A stretch of DNA of 64,000 nucleotides from Tractidigestivibacter sp050946515 (lineage in GTDB: Bacteria > Actinomycetota > Coriobacteriia > Coriobacteriales > Atopobiaceae): contig NZ_JBMNUX010000003.1 in the NCBI RefSeq assembly GCF_050946515.1, forward strand, positions 173,667 through 237,666. Reading direction: 5' to 3'. The notes beneath the pieces are model-generated. The model did not search any database and had not been told where the DNA came from. It saw only the letters and a program-made list of their open reading frames with translations. The position numbers and the translations under genes are program-made. Below, one piece after another: positions 33,164-41,826 of the stretch (position 1 is the first letter of the stretch; each line of letters begins with the position of its first letter).

Positions 33164-34468
33164 ATGGGCGTTTCCGATCGCATCCACCAGATGAGGCTGG
33201 CGTTTCCTTCGATGGCGGCCTCGAGCGTCCAGACGCGTAACGAGGCGCTGGCGAACATCGCCAAGGCGCTCCAGGAGAATAGTGAGAAGATCTTTGCCGC
33301 AAACGCGCTGGACATGCAAGCCGCGCGCGAGGCGGGCGTCGCTGCGACCGTGCAGAAGCGCCTGCGCTACGACGAAGGCAAGCTGGCCGAGAACTTGGAC
33401 CAGCTTTCCGGCTTGCAGAAGCTTCCCGACCCGGTTGGCCGCACGCTTCTTGCGCGCGAGCTCGACGAGGGGCTGGTGCTCCGCCGCGTCACGTGCCCCA
33501 TCGGCGTGATTGGCGTGATCTTCGAGGCGCGCCCCGACGCGCTCGTGCAGATATCGAGCCTGTGCATCAAGAGCGGCAACTGCGCCGTCCTCAAGGGAGG
33601 GCGCGAGACCATGCACACCAACGCCGTGCTCTTCTCGCTGATCCATCAGGCGGCAACCCGCGCCGGACTGCCCTCCGAAGCTCTGCTGCAGGTGGAAAGC
33701 CATTCAGAAATTGATGAGCTCTTGGGTTGTGACCAGGATATTGACCTGCTGATACCTCGTGGGTCGAACGGCTTTGTCCGCTACATTATGGACAACACCA
33801 AGATTCCCGTGATGGGCCACTCCGCCGGCATATGCCACGTCTACGTGGACAAGGCGGCCGACCAGGACATGGCCGTGCGCGTGCTTGTCGACGCAAAGAC
33901 CCAGTATCCTGCCGTGTGCAATGCCGCCGAGACCCTGCTGGTTGACCGTGCGATTGCCGCGGAGTTTCTGCCCAAGGCGGCTCGCGGGCTTGCCGAGAAG
34001 GGCGCGCGCCTTCGTGGCACGCAGGAGGTTTTGGACCTTCTTGCAAACGTGGACGGCATCCCCGCTCCCGAGCTGATGGGCGACGACGAGTTTGGCACCG
34101 AGTACGGCGACTTGGTGATGAGCTGCAAGGTGGTCGACGGCGTGCGCGAGGCGGTCGAGCACATCAACCGCTGGGGCTCGCATCACACGGACAGCATCGT
34201 GACCGCCGACGACGAGGCCGCCGAGACGTTTATGTCGCTCGTGGACTCAGCGGGCGTCTACCGCAACTGCTCCACGAGGTTTGCCGACGGGTATCGCTAT
34301 GGCTTTGGCGCCGAGGTGGGCATCTCAACTGGCAAGCTCCACGCCCGCGGCCCCGTTGGTCTTGACGGCCTGGTGACGTACAAGTATCGGCTGGTTGGCC
34401 ATGGAGACGTCGTCGCCGACTTTGCCGAGGGGCGCAGGCATTTCCACTTCCGCGACCTGGAGGATTAG
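33164..34468 (+). CDS. proA: Gamma-glutamyl phosphate reductase
   Basis: 434 residues, NADPH-dependent second step of proline synthesis. ALDH-like fold with VTCPIGVIGVIFEARPDAL, LKGGRETMHTN, and the catalytic Cys in TQYPAVCNAAETLLVD near residue 262; the C-terminal HTDSIVTADD and FGAEVGISTGKLHARGPVGL are ProA signatures. Start at ATG 33164 after AAGGGGG. No proB is adjacent; it must lie elsewhere. Confidence 0.95.
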   Translation: MGVSDRIHQMRLAFPSMAASSVQTRNEALANIAKALQENSEKIFAANALDMQAAREAGVAATVQKRLRYDEGKLAENLDQLSGLQKLPDPVGRTLLARELDEGLVLRRVTCPIGVIGVIFEARPDALVQISSLCIKSGNCAVLKGGRETMHTNAVLFSLIHQAATRAGLPSEALLQVESHSEIDELLGCDQDIDLLIPRGSNGFVRYIMDNTKIPVMGHSAGICHVYVDKAADQDMAVRVLVDAKTQYPAVCNAAETLLVDRAIAAEFLPKAARGLAEKGARLRGTQEVLDLLANVDGIPAPELMGDDEFGTEYGDLVMSCKVVDGVREAVEHINRWGSHHTDSIVTADDEAAETFMSLVDSAGVYRNCSTRFADGYRYGFGAEVGISTGKLHARGPVGLDGLVTYKYRLVGHGDVVADFAEGRRHFHFRDLED

Positions 34469-34478
34469 GCGATGGGAC

Positions 34479-34633
34479 GCCGGTCGCGGTTGCTGCGGGA
34501 AGTGCGCTTCGCGAAACTTCCCTCCGCAACCGCGACCGGCGCGCCTCACCCGTCCAGGCGCCGCCTCCCCCTGGGAAAAGCCTGCGGGAATCGCGCTACG
34601 CGCGGCTTCCCTCCGCAACCGCGACCGGCGCGC
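34479..34633. repeat. GC-rich inverted and direct repeats between proA and helicase
   Basis: GCCGGTCGCGGTTGC (34479-34493) pairs perfectly with GCAACCGCGACCGGC (34526-34540). The right arm lies in a 28-bp direct repeat: 34517-34544 is identical to 34606-34633, both starting CTTCCCTCCGC. Similar GCGGGAA and CGTCCAG words flank each copy, so a unit of roughly 90 bp seems duplicated. It sits between convergent genes. Confidence 0.8.
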
Positions 34634-34682
34634 GTAAACCGTCCAGATTCGCTTCCCGAAGCAAAGCCGAGGGGCACGCCCC

Positions 34683-37265
34683 CTAGTCGTCCACAAATCC
34701 CACCCGATAGCTCTTGAAGACGACGGAGCCCTCGTTCTGCGTGGAGTCCAGGTCGACGTCTCCCCAGATGCCGAAGTCGTGATCGTCGTCGCTGTCGCGG
34801 AAGATCTGGTGCACGTGCCAGACGTGGTCGCTCTTCTCGTCCGACTCGTCAATCTGCAGGTACGCTGACGAGCGAGCGTCGCCGTCCAGCAGGATATCCT
34901 CGTGCTCGGAATGGAACTCGTCCAAAGCCTGCTGCCACACGACGGCGCGGTAGCCCCAGTCGGCGTCCAGCGCGCCGAGCTCGTCGACCTTGCCGATGGC
35001 GGCCAGCCGCACGCGCGCGAACAGGGCGTTTCTCACCATCAGGGTCACGCCGCGGCGGTCGTGCACCACCTCGTCGGCTGCCTGGGGCGCAGAGACCTCC
35101 GCGCCTTCGTCCAGCTCGCCGGCAGCCTCCCATTCGTCTACCAGCGACGAGTCCGTGGTGCGCACGACTATGCGCAGCCAGTCAAGCACGTCGCTCAAGC
35201 GGTCGTCGAACTTCTCGCGCGGAATCGTGCGGTCAAGCACGCGGTATGCGTCAGACAGGTAGCGAAGCAGCGTGCCCTCCGAGCGCGAGGCCTTGTAGCG
35301 GCCGATGTAGGTCTTGAAGTCAGAGGCGGTCTCCACCATGTCGCGCAGCACGCTCTTGGGGGAGAGGGCATAGTCGGCAGCCCACGGCACCTTCTCGCAA
35401 TACTCGGAAAACGCCTGGTTGAGAAGGTCCTCGAGCGGCTTGGGATAGGTTACCTCCTGCGCGCGCTCGATGCGCTCCTCGTACTCGATTCCCTCTGCCT
35501 TCATGGCGGCGATGGCGGCCCCGCGCGCCTCGCGCTCCTGCGCGCGCAGAATCTGCGACGGGTCCTCGAGCGTTGCCTCGACCATTGATATCAAGTCAAG
35601 CGCATAGTCGGGGCTCTCGGGGTCAAGGAGCTCGATTGCGGCGAGAAGGAAGGGCGAGAGGGGCTGGTCGAGCGCAAAGTCGTCCGGCACGTCCACGGTC
35701 AGCTCGTAGTTGGCGCTCCCGTCCTCGTTCTCGTGCCTGACCGCTACGCCGGCGTCAATCAAAGTTGCAAACACCTCGTCGGCGCGCTGGGAGAGTGCGG
35801 CCTTTTGCTCGTCGGTCTGCGCGGAGTCGTCGATGAGCTTGTGCACGCGCGCCCAGGCGTCGCCGCCCTGCTCGACCTCTGCTAGGACCATCGAGTTCGT
35901 GATGCGCAGGTGCGGGCGGAGCGGCTCGGGCTCCGCCTGAATAAGCCGCTCGAAGGTCTGCTTGTTCCAGCCGACAAAGTCTGACGGCGGCGTCTTGGTC
36001 TTTATCTTGCGAGCCTTCTTTGGGTCTCCGCCAGCCTTGGCCAGCGCTCGCGCGCGTTCGATGTCGTACTCGGTCGCCTCGGCGATCACGCGCCCCTCGG
36101 TATCAAATCCTGCACGACCGGCACGACCCGCAATCTGGTGAAACTCGCGCGCGTTCAGCCGCCGCATGCGACGTCCGTCAAACTTGGTGAGCTGCGTCAA
36201 GAGCACGGTGTGGATAGGCACGTTGATGCCTACGCCCAAGGTGTCGGTGCCGCAGATCACGGGCAGAAGCCCTTGCTGCGCGAGCTTCTCCACAAGCAGC
36301 CTATAGCGCGGCAGCATGCCCGCGTGGTGCACGCCGACGCCGGTAAGCAGCAGGCGCTTCAAGGTCTTGCCGAACGCCGTCGTGAAGCGGACGCCCTTGA
36401 CGGCCTCTTTGACGGCCTCGCGCTGCTCCTTGCTCGAGACGCCGTAGCTCGAGAGCGCCTGCGCGCTCTTGATGGCGGCCTCCTGCGAGAAGTGCACAAT
36501 GTAGAGCGGGGCGTCGCCGTCGCGAAGCGCCAGCTCAACGGTGCCCTCAAGCGCCGTGTCCACATACTCAAAGGTTAACGGAACCGGTCGTGGGGCATCA
36601 AGAACGCAATCAACTACGCGCCCGGTCCGCTTTTCGAGCGACTCCGCGATGGCGCTGACGTCGCCCAGCGTTGCGCTCATCAGCAGGAACTGCGTGTGGG
36701 GGAGCGCCAGCAGAGGCACCTGCCACGCCCAACCGCGGTCGCGGTCGCCGTAATAGTGGAACTCGTCCATGGCGACGCAGCCGATATCGGCGTGCTCGCC
36801 TAGGCGAAGCGCGTCCTGGGCGAGGATCTCTGCTGTGCAGCACACCACGGGCGCCTCGGCGTTGATCACCACGTCGCCCGTGATCATGCCCACGTTATCG
36901 CGGCCAAGGAGGTCGACAAGGTTAAAGAACTTCTCGCTGACCAGCGCTTTTATGGGCGCCGTGTAATAGGCGCGCCGGTTGGTGCAGTTTGCGATAAAGA
37001 GCATGCCTAGCGCCACCATGCTCTTGCCCGAGCCGGTTGGCGTGCCCAATATCACGTGGTCGCCGGCTGCGATGTCCAGCAGGGCCTCCTCTTGGTGGTC
37101 CCAGAGCTGCATTCCGCGAGACTCGACCCAGCCAAGGTAAAGGTCGAGCGCGTCTTCGGCAGGTATGTCAGGATAGGTCTCTTCGTCTGGCCAGGGGATG
37201 AGCCGCCCAAGCGAGCCGGGGCCGTTGGGCCCTTCGTCCACGACCTGCGTCTCTATTCCGCTCAC
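34683..37265 (-). CDS. Ski2-like DEAD/DEAH RNA helicase with DUF3516-type C-terminus
   Basis: 860 residues. Helicase motifs: I GTPTGSGKSMVALG near residue 80, II AMDEFHYYGD, III LMSATLGD, and in domain 2 GTDTLGVGINVPI and HQIAGRAGRAGFD. The C-terminal 450 residues are helical and match the actinobacterial DUF3516 helicases (GAAIAAMKAEGIEYEERIE, LRDMVETASDFKTYIGRY). Start GTG 37265 overlaps the stop of the upstream 118-residue gene as GTGA, with GGAGGA 7 nt before it. Probably RNA remodelling or decay; third gene of a three-gene unit. Confidence 0.88.
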   Translation of the reverse strand: MSGIETQVVDEGPNGPGSLGRLIPWPDEETYPDIPAEDALDLYLGWVESRGMQLWDHQEEALLDIAAGDHVILGTPTGSGKSMVALGMLFIANCTNRRAYYTAPIKALVSEKFFNLVDLLGRDNVGMITGDVVINAEAPVVCCTAEILAQDALRLGEHADIGCVAMDEFHYYGDRDRGWAWQVPLLALPHTQFLLMSATLGDVSAIAESLEKRTGRVVDCVLDAPRPVPLTFEYVDTALEGTVELALRDGDAPLYIVHFSQEAAIKSAQALSSYGVSSKEQREAVKEAVKGVRFTTAFGKTLKRLLLTGVGVHHAGMLPRYRLLVEKLAQQGLLPVICGTDTLGVGINVPIHTVLLTQLTKFDGRRMRRLNAREFHQIAGRAGRAGFDTEGRVIAEATEYDIERARALAKAGGDPKKARKIKTKTPPSDFVGWNKQTFERLIQAEPEPLRPHLRITNSMVLAEVEQGGDAWARVHKLIDDSAQTDEQKAALSQRADEVFATLIDAGVAVRHENEDGSANYELTVDVPDDFALDQPLSPFLLAAIELLDPESPDYALDLISMVEATLEDPSQILRAQEREARGAAIAAMKAEGIEYEERIERAQEVTYPKPLEDLLNQAFSEYCEKVPWAADYALSPKSVLRDMVETASDFKTYIGRYKASRSEGTLLRYLSDAYRVLDRTIPREKFDDRLSDVLDWLRIVVRTTDSSLVDEWEAAGELDEGAEVSAPQAADEVVHDRRGVTLMVRNALFARVRLAAIGKVDELGALDADWGYRAVVWQQALDEFHSEHEDILLDGDARSSAYLQIDESDEKSDHVWHVHQIFRDSDDDHDFGIWGDVDLDSTQNEGSVVFKSYRVGFVDD

Positions 37266-37618
37266 TCGCCGTCCTCCTCGCCGTCGTTTGCGCACCGCTC
37301 GTCTGCGAGCATCTCGGCGCGGACAACTTCTTGAAGCCTTCGCTCCGCTTCGGCCGTGGCCTTTGCGTCTCCGGATGCCTTTGCGCGGCGATACGCGCGC
37401 ATGGCTTCTGCAAAGGGGCCGTCGACAAGGCCGGTTGGGTCCATGGTGTCCGTGGGGTTCGCGCCCTCCGGGATGGCGCTTGCTCCGTCCTTGGTGTTCG
37501 CGCCGTCCTCGCTGTCGTCCGCGTTCACGCCTGCGCTGTCGCCGAACGCCACCTTGGCGCCTGACGCCTCAAGCTGCTGGCGCAGCTCCTCCGCAAGCTC
37601 TCTGTCTCTATCGTCCAT
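37262..37618 (-). CDS. Acidic hypothetical protein in helicase operon
   Basis: 118 residues. N-terminal helix (DRDRELAEELRQQLEASGAK), a low-complexity Asp/Gly/Asn/Thr middle, and a helical C-terminal part FAEAMRAYRRAKASGDAKAT plus AERRLQEVVRAEML that looks like a short coiled coil. Starts 3 bp after the AcpS-like gene and overlaps the helicase start. Not recognised; could be a helicase partner. Confidence 0.65.
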   Translation of the reverse strand: MDDRDRELAEELRQQLEASGAKVAFGDSAGVNADDSEDGANTKDGASAIPEGANPTDTMDPTGLVDGPFAEAMRAYRRAKASGDAKATAEAERRLQEVVRAEMLADERCANDGEEDGE

Positions 37619-37621
37619 GCC

Positions 37622-38050
37622 CTACGACCTGCCCTTCATCAAATGTGCAATCTCTTCCGGCGCGCTTCCGAGCTCGATTGCAGCCGTTGCCATGGCGATG
37701 CCCGACTCATCAGTTATCGACACAAGTGGATTATCGGCTCCAAGCGAGGCAAGCGCCTTTGACAGCATGCCGACCGTCGTGCATCGAGGCGCTCCCAGCG
37801 CGTCGTTTGTGATGACAACGTCCAGCGGGAGGAACTCATCGCGCCCCGCCGGCCCAATCGTTTCGGCGGCCATGAGAACCGCTCTCTTTGCTGCAAGATG
37901 GCCCGCTAGATATTGTGCCGCATGTGATGATTTTGCCGCCCGGTCAAGCTCCTGCCTTGAGAAGAGCGCGCCAAGCGCCTCGCGGTTGTTCGCGAGAAGG
38001 TCGCCCATGCTCTGAATGCTGACCGCGGCCGACCCGCTTAGATGTGCCAC
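37622..38050 (-). CDS. Degenerate holo-ACP synthase (AcpS)-like protein
   Basis: 142 residues. The core LAGHLAAKRAVLMAAE and LDVVITNDALGAPRC, with a final SITDESGIAMATAAIE, follow the AcpS layout (AAKEA.., I.ND..G.P, S.SH....A.A). Two things are off: the Mg-binding Glu of AAKEA is Arg (AAKRA), and I cannot find the N-terminal G-x-D metal motif (VSIQSMGD instead). The SLSH His is replaced by Thr in SITDESG. So it may have lost transferase activity. Start GTG 38050 with GAGGGG 6 nt upstream. First gene of the operon that includes the Ski2 helicase. Confidence 0.62.
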   Translation of the reverse strand: MAHLSGSAAVSIQSMGDLLANNREALGALFSRQELDRAAKSSHAAQYLAGHLAAKRAVLMAAETIGPAGRDEFLPLDVVITNDALGAPRCTTVGMLSKALASLGADNPLVSITDESGIAMATAAIELGSAPEEIAHLMKGRS

Positions 38051-38186
38051 TCGCGCCCCTCGCTCTTGATCCTTTCTCGCCTAATACATTCTACGAGCCA
38101 TCTTTGGGAGGGGGGACGCCATTTGGCGGGATAGAGAAATGCATCATCGCTTGAGCGGGGGCACGAGGCCTTGCTGAGGAATGAGG

Positions 38187-38504
38187 CTAACGGTCGCCTT
38201 CATTGTCGGTGCCTGCGCTATGGCTCTTGTTCGCGCTGGAGATGTCGAGCTCCTTCTGCGCGTGCTCGTTGGGAAGGCGATAGCTATTGCCAATTGCGTC
38301 GATTATGCGTTTCGGAGTGGTCTGCAATGCGTCTGCATACGAGTACAGCTCGTTTACGTGGAGGGCGCGCTCTCCAGTCTCGATCTTGGATATCAATGAC
38401 TGAGGCACTTGCAATCTATCGGCAAGTTCGATTTGGCTCAGGTGTGCCTTTCTTCGCAGCCCCCTGAGCACTTTTCCAACGAGTCTGTTTGAAATCTCGT
38501 ACAT
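38187..38504 (-). CDS. XRE-family helix-turn-helix regulator
   Basis: 105 residues from ATG 38504. HTH_3 domain: RGLRRKAHLSQIELADRLQV followed by PQSLISKIETGERALHVNEL, residues about 12-65, with a polar C-terminal tail ending near residue 105. An in-frame TTG at 38531 is the alternative start; neither has a clear ribosome site. The start codon lies inside a TACAT-CAC-ATGTA palindrome that may be an autoregulatory operator. Divergent from the small gene at 38600. Confidence 0.8.
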   Translation of the reverse strand: MYEISNRLVGKVLRGLRRKAHLSQIELADRLQVPQSLISKIETGERALHVNELYSYADALQTTPKRIIDAIGNSYRLPNEHAQKELDISSANKSHSAGTDNEGDR

Positions 38505-38599
38505 GTGATGTAGGCTAGTTTTTGGGGACAAATATCCAAAAATCGAATATTTGTGAATAAAAAACGTAATGAAATACGAGAAAGTTGGAGGATTGCCTC

Positions 38600-38818
38600 A
38601 TGGACAGAAAGCAGACCCTTTCGGGTTGCGTAGACCTTGCCTATGCCTTGGCCGAGCGCGCAAAGACTGGGCGTGTCTCATGTGAGGCGCTCTTGATCTT
38701 GGCCAAGAGGCTCGAGGAGCTCGAGCAGCTTGAGGACGGATGCCATATCGAGCGTTGGATTGAGGTCGTGACCGACTCAAACGGCACGGAGCTCGAGCGG
38801 CATGAGATTCCCTACTAG
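38600..38818 (+). CDS. Small acidic hypothetical protein
   Basis: 72 residues: MDRKQTLSGCVDLAYALAER, then a coiled segment with LAKRLEELEQLEDG and a C-terminal IERWIEVVTDSNGTELERHE beta hairpin. ATG 38600 follows GGAGG at 10 nt. Divergently transcribed from the XRE regulator with a 95-bp gap. No recognised family. Confidence 0.55.
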   Translation: MDRKQTLSGCVDLAYALAERAKTGRVSCEALLILAKRLEELEQLEDGCHIERWIEVVTDSNGTELERHEIPY

Positions 38819-38963
38819 GGTAGAGCCGCCGAAATCCAGCGGGGCCAGCAGAAAGCCAAAGGGAGCCGATTGCCTTCAGGAGTCCGTATCAACCGGCTCC
38901 ATATTGGTGACTGCCCATGGTCGTTTAGGCAGCCCCCTGCGCCCTTTTTTCTCGCGCGCAGGT

Positions 38964-39440
38964 CTAGTAATCAAAAAATGAAGAAATGTGCACAGTGACG
39001 CAATCGGTCTTCTCCATAACAAGGTCAAGCGTCGCCACTGTGTCTTCGACAAGCGCGATGCGCTTCTCGCCCACGTTGAGCTGGCGAGCAAGTGCTTTGA
39101 GAAAGTCGACCTTCTCAGTCTTGCTCGAGACAATTTTCACGTGATCGGCGGGGATGCCATAGTTCCTTGTCACAAAATCGCGCTTTCCTGCGGCCTCGAA
39201 GTCGCTGGCCTGTGAGCATGCCCAAACGCTTCGGGGGCCTTTGTCGGCTACAAAGCGCTGGATTTGAGGCACCGGGCGCGAGCTTGCATAGGGGTCGTTT
39301 TCGCGCACGTAGGTCTCCCAATCTTCGTCGGGACATGCGCTGTGGCAAAGCTCGCCAAACTCATAGACAGCAAGCACGCCATCGATGTCAAAGACGACGG
39401 CAGTCTTGGGCTCAAGCAGATAGCTCATCAACGGTGTCAT
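38964..39440 (-). CDS. HAD-superfamily hydrolase-like protein
   Basis: 158 residues from ATG 39440 (GGAGG 5 nt upstream; upstream in-frame ATG 39452 lacks one). Motif I is VVFDIDGVLAVYEFG (D-x-D); the conserved Lys is probably in SSKTEKVDFLKAL; the acidic motif IV is IALVEDTVATLDLV. Between them VPQIQRFVADKGPRSVWACS resembles motif II (S at WACS). Short, with a minimal cap. Substrate unknown. Confidence 0.72.
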   Translation of the reverse strand: MTPLMSYLLEPKTAVVFDIDGVLAVYEFGELCHSACPDEDWETYVRENDPYASSRPVPQIQRFVADKGPRSVWACSQASDFEAAGKRDFVTRNYGIPADHVKIVSSKTEKVDFLKALARQLNVGEKRIALVEDTVATLDLVMEKTDCVTVHISSFFDY

Positions 39441-39555
39441 GTGGGCCTCCATGATGGTTTGGAGAAGCGCCAGCCAAACGGGAGCTCCCTGGGTACATAA
39501 GATAACGTATTGATGTCCCACTCGATGCCTATTTCGGGCGGAAGGGATGGTTCGC

Positions 39556-40071
39556 ATGGCACTTGATGCAAAGCTTGGCGACACCTTGAACGAGCAGATC
39601 AACCGTGAGCTTTACTCTGCGTATCTTTACCTCACCTTCGCTGACTACTATGAGGATCGCGGCCTAAAGGGCTTTGCCAACTGGTACATGGTTCAGGTGC
39701 AGGAGGAGCTCGCCCACGCAAAGATTCTGCGCCGCTACTTGCTCGACAATGACTATCAGGTAAAGATGCTCGCTATCGCGCAGCCTGACAAGACCTTCTC
39801 CAACGATCTTGAGCCGCTCGAGGCCGGTCTTGAGCACGAGCGCTACATCACGGACTCAATCAACCACTGCTACCAGCTTGCCAGCGACGCGCACGACTTC
39901 CGCACCATGCAGCTGCTCGACTGGTTCGTGAAGGAGCAGGGCGAGGAAGAGACCAACGCATCCGACATGGTCAAGAACATGAAGCTGTTCGGCGGCGACC
40001 CCAAGGGCCTCTATGACCTTGACCGCGAGTACCAGGCTCGCGTCTTCACTGCCCCCACGATGCCGATGTAG
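39556..40071 (+). CDS. Ferritin (non-haem, FtnA-like)
   Basis: 171 residues, four-helix ferritin. Di-iron ligands visible: Glu in QINRELYSAYLYL, E-x-x-H in VQEELAHAKI, Glu in LEHERYITDSINH, and E/Q in VKEQGEEET. Oxidises Fe(II) and stores Fe(III) in a 24-mer. ATG 39556 chosen for GGAAGGG 9 nt upstream; an ATG 9 nt earlier has none. Followed by a terminator. A ferritin supports iron handling for this anaerobe's many flavo/iron enzymes. Confidence 0.93.
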   Translation: MALDAKLGDTLNEQINRELYSAYLYLTFADYYEDRGLKGFANWYMVQVQEELAHAKILRRYLLDNDYQVKMLAIAQPDKTFSNDLEPLEAGLEHERYITDSINHCYQLASDAHDFRTMQLLDWFVKEQGEEETNASDMVKNMKLFGGDPKGLYDLDREYQARVFTAPTMPM

Positions 40072-40097
40072 GCAGTCCGCCAATTGCTGGTCATTAT

Positions 40098-40146
40098 GCC
40101 CGCTTCCACGTCTTTCAGCTGTGGAAGCGGGCGTTGGCGTTTTTGG
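40098..40146. terminator. Intrinsic terminator after ferritin
   Basis: 12-bp perfect stem GCCCGCTTCCAC (40098-40109) / GTGGAAGCGGGC (40121-40132), 11-nt loop, then GTTGGCGTTTTT. It also stands at the 3' end of the small minus-strand frame at 40151. Confidence 0.75.
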
Positions 40147-40150
40147 AGGG

Positions 40151-40321
40151 CTATTTCTCCGGGATGGGAATGCTTATGTCAAGAGTCGCTGTCCCATCTG
40201 CCTCTCCCGCTACGATGACCCCCTTGTACCGTTCAACGATTGATTGGGCAAGCACAAAGTCAGTGCTGCCATCGAGCTTGCAGCAATCGCTTTTTTGATG
40301 TTCAAGGTGAATCGATGCCAT
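40151..40321 (-). CDS. Possible small protein or histidine-kinase-like remnant
   Basis: 56 residues: DGSTDFVLAQSIVERYKGVI then ADGTATLDISIPIPEK. The final part reads like the G2/C-terminal strand of a GHKL ATPase domain (..IVERYGG..., ...LPIP). AGGAG lies 7 nt before ATG 40321, so it may be a translated short gene; otherwise it is the tail of a decayed kinase. It runs divergently from the GH3 remnant. Confidence 0.4.
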   Translation of the reverse strand: MASIHLEHQKSDCCKLDGSTDFVLAQSIVERYKGVIVAGEADGTATLDISIPIPEK

Positions 40322-40360
40322 CTCGCCGCTCCTTCGTAAGACCAGCGATACGGACCTCAA

Positions 40361-40900
40361 ATGGGCGGGCAGCTTGGTCGCATCGTCAATGGCCTCGACC
40401 TCATCCAGGTGGACGGCTATGCGTTCAAGGACCTCAACCGCAACGGGAAGCTGGACCTCTGGGAGGACTGGCGCCAGACGCCCGAAGACCGTGCCGCCGC
40501 GCTCTCGCAGGAGCTCCCCCTTGAGCTCTGCGAGGGGCTCATAATTCACGAGACAACCAACAGCCTCAACGAAGACGCGACTGACGCGGTGGTGGAGACG
40601 GACGACGGCGACCAGAGCGAGCTTGAGCGCATGAAGAACTTCCACTTCAGGACGATCCTCGACCGCTCCGTCCAGTCCGGGTCAGGCACCGTTAACGCCC
40701 ACCAGCATGCCGAGTGGGTGAACATCGCCCAGGCCGCGGCCGAGGCGGAGGACACGCCGCGCGACATGACGGTCTATGTTGACTCCGAGGGCAACGCTTA
40801 CGACTTCGCCTTTGGCATGAACTGGTCGGGCGTCATCGACGACGACAGGGTGAAGACCTACAAGGTTTCTCCGATTCTTACGCCAGAGAACCTCGAGTAG
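40361..40900 (+). pseudogene. Glycoside hydrolase family 3 remnant (internal deletion)
   Basis: 179 residues. The N-terminal part VDGYAFKDLNRNGKLDLWED is the EF-hand-like opening of bacterial GH3 beta-glucosidases, continuing WRQTPEDRAAALSQELPLE. The stretch from HFRTILDRSV to AEWVNIAQAAAEAE resembles the early catalytic domain. The ending AYDFAFGMNWSGVIDDDRV looks like the F-G-F-G-L-S-Y C terminus. The several hundred residues that should hold the catalytic Asp are absent. No convincing ribosome site before ATG 40361. I read it as a deletion remnant; a small functional protein is less likely. Confidence 0.6.
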
Positions 40901-41003
40901 ATGTCCAGAGGGGTATGCAAAACCGTCAGCGGTGATGTTGGGATGTCTAGAAAGACTGGCGCCCGCCCCCACCATGCCGATGCGGGCTTACTCCTTTAGC
41001 CAT

Positions 41004-41044
41004 AAAGGCGGTCCCAGCGCAATGCGCTGGGACCGCCTTTTCTG
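41004..41044. terminator. Bidirectional terminator between GH3 remnant and pyrE
   Basis: 17-bp perfect stem (AAAGGCGGTCCCAGCGC / GCGCTGGGACCGCCTTT) with AAT loop, T-rich on both strands. Serves pyrE (minus) and the plus-strand remnant. Confidence 0.9.
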
Positions 41045-41061
41045 TCTGATAGAGCAGTCGG

Positions 41062-41724
41062 CTACTTCACTCCGTACTTCTTGTAGTATTCGTCGATTGC
41101 TGCGCGCAGCTCCGGAGTGATGACGGTGCCGTCGAGGGCCTCGACAACCTCTGCCATCGTGACGATTGATGCCACAGGGAAGCCATACTTTTCTTGGATT
41201 TCCTGCTGGGCAGTTACCTTGCCTCCTTTGCCAACCTCCATGCGGTTCAGCGATACGATGAGCCCCTTTATCTGCACGTCTGCGGCTCCGGTCACGATGG
41301 GATAAGTCTCGTCGATAGACTTGCCCGAGGTGGTGACGTCCTCGATCATCACCACGCGGTCGCCATCCCTGAGCTCGCTGCCCAACAGGTTACCCTTGTC
41401 GGCGCCGTGGTCCTTGACCTCTTTGCGGTTGGAGCAGTATCGCACCTCTTTGCCGTACAGGTCGTGCATTGCGATTGCGCAGGACACCGAGAGGGGGATG
41501 CCTTTATAGGCTGGTCCAAAGAGCACGTCAAAATCCAGCCCGAAGTTGTCATGGATGGCGCGAGCGTAGTATTCGCCAAGCTTCTTCAGCTGGTAACCCG
41601 TAACATATCCGCCTGCGTTCATGAAGAAGGGGGACTGGCGTCCGCTCTTGAGCGTGAAGCTCCCAAACTTCAGGACCTTGCTCTCCACCATGAAATCGAT
41701 GAATTCGCGCTTGTAGTCCTCCAT
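41062..41724 (-). CDS. pyrE: Orotate phosphoribosyltransferase
   Basis: 220 residues. Makes OMP from orotate and PRPP. LKFGSFTLKSGRQSPFFMNA at the N terminus is the orotate pocket, VLFGPAYKGIPLS and CSNRKEVKDHG follow, and RVVMIEDVTTSGKSIDET is the PRPP-binding motif. AAGGGAG precedes ATG 41724. No other pyr gene is adjacent. A 160-bp inverted-repeat element lies about 100 bp upstream, between pyrE and asnS. Confidence 0.95.
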   Translation of the reverse strand: MEDYKREFIDFMVESKVLKFGSFTLKSGRQSPFFMNAGGYVTGYQLKKLGEYYARAIHDNFGLDFDVLFGPAYKGIPLSVSCAIAMHDLYGKEVRYCSNRKEVKDHGADKGNLLGSELRDGDRVVMIEDVTTSGKSIDETYPIVTGAADVQIKGLIVSLNRMEVGKGGKVTAQQEIQEKYGFPVASIVTMAEVVEALDGTVITPELRAAIDEYYKKYGVK

Positions 41725-41826
41725 ACGTGCTCCCTTCTTGGGTGCTTGCGTCCTCGCGGATCTTTCAGAGACGATTCTACGCGAGATCTTGCTAGCTATT
41801 CGCGAGTTGGAGAGTTCTCCGGGAGT

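Noticed and set aside
40151..40645. 164-codon minus-strand gene over the GH3 remnant
   Set aside because: The first two thirds are antisense to the GH3 sequence; only the last 56 codons, with their own ribosome site, are kept as a possible small gene.
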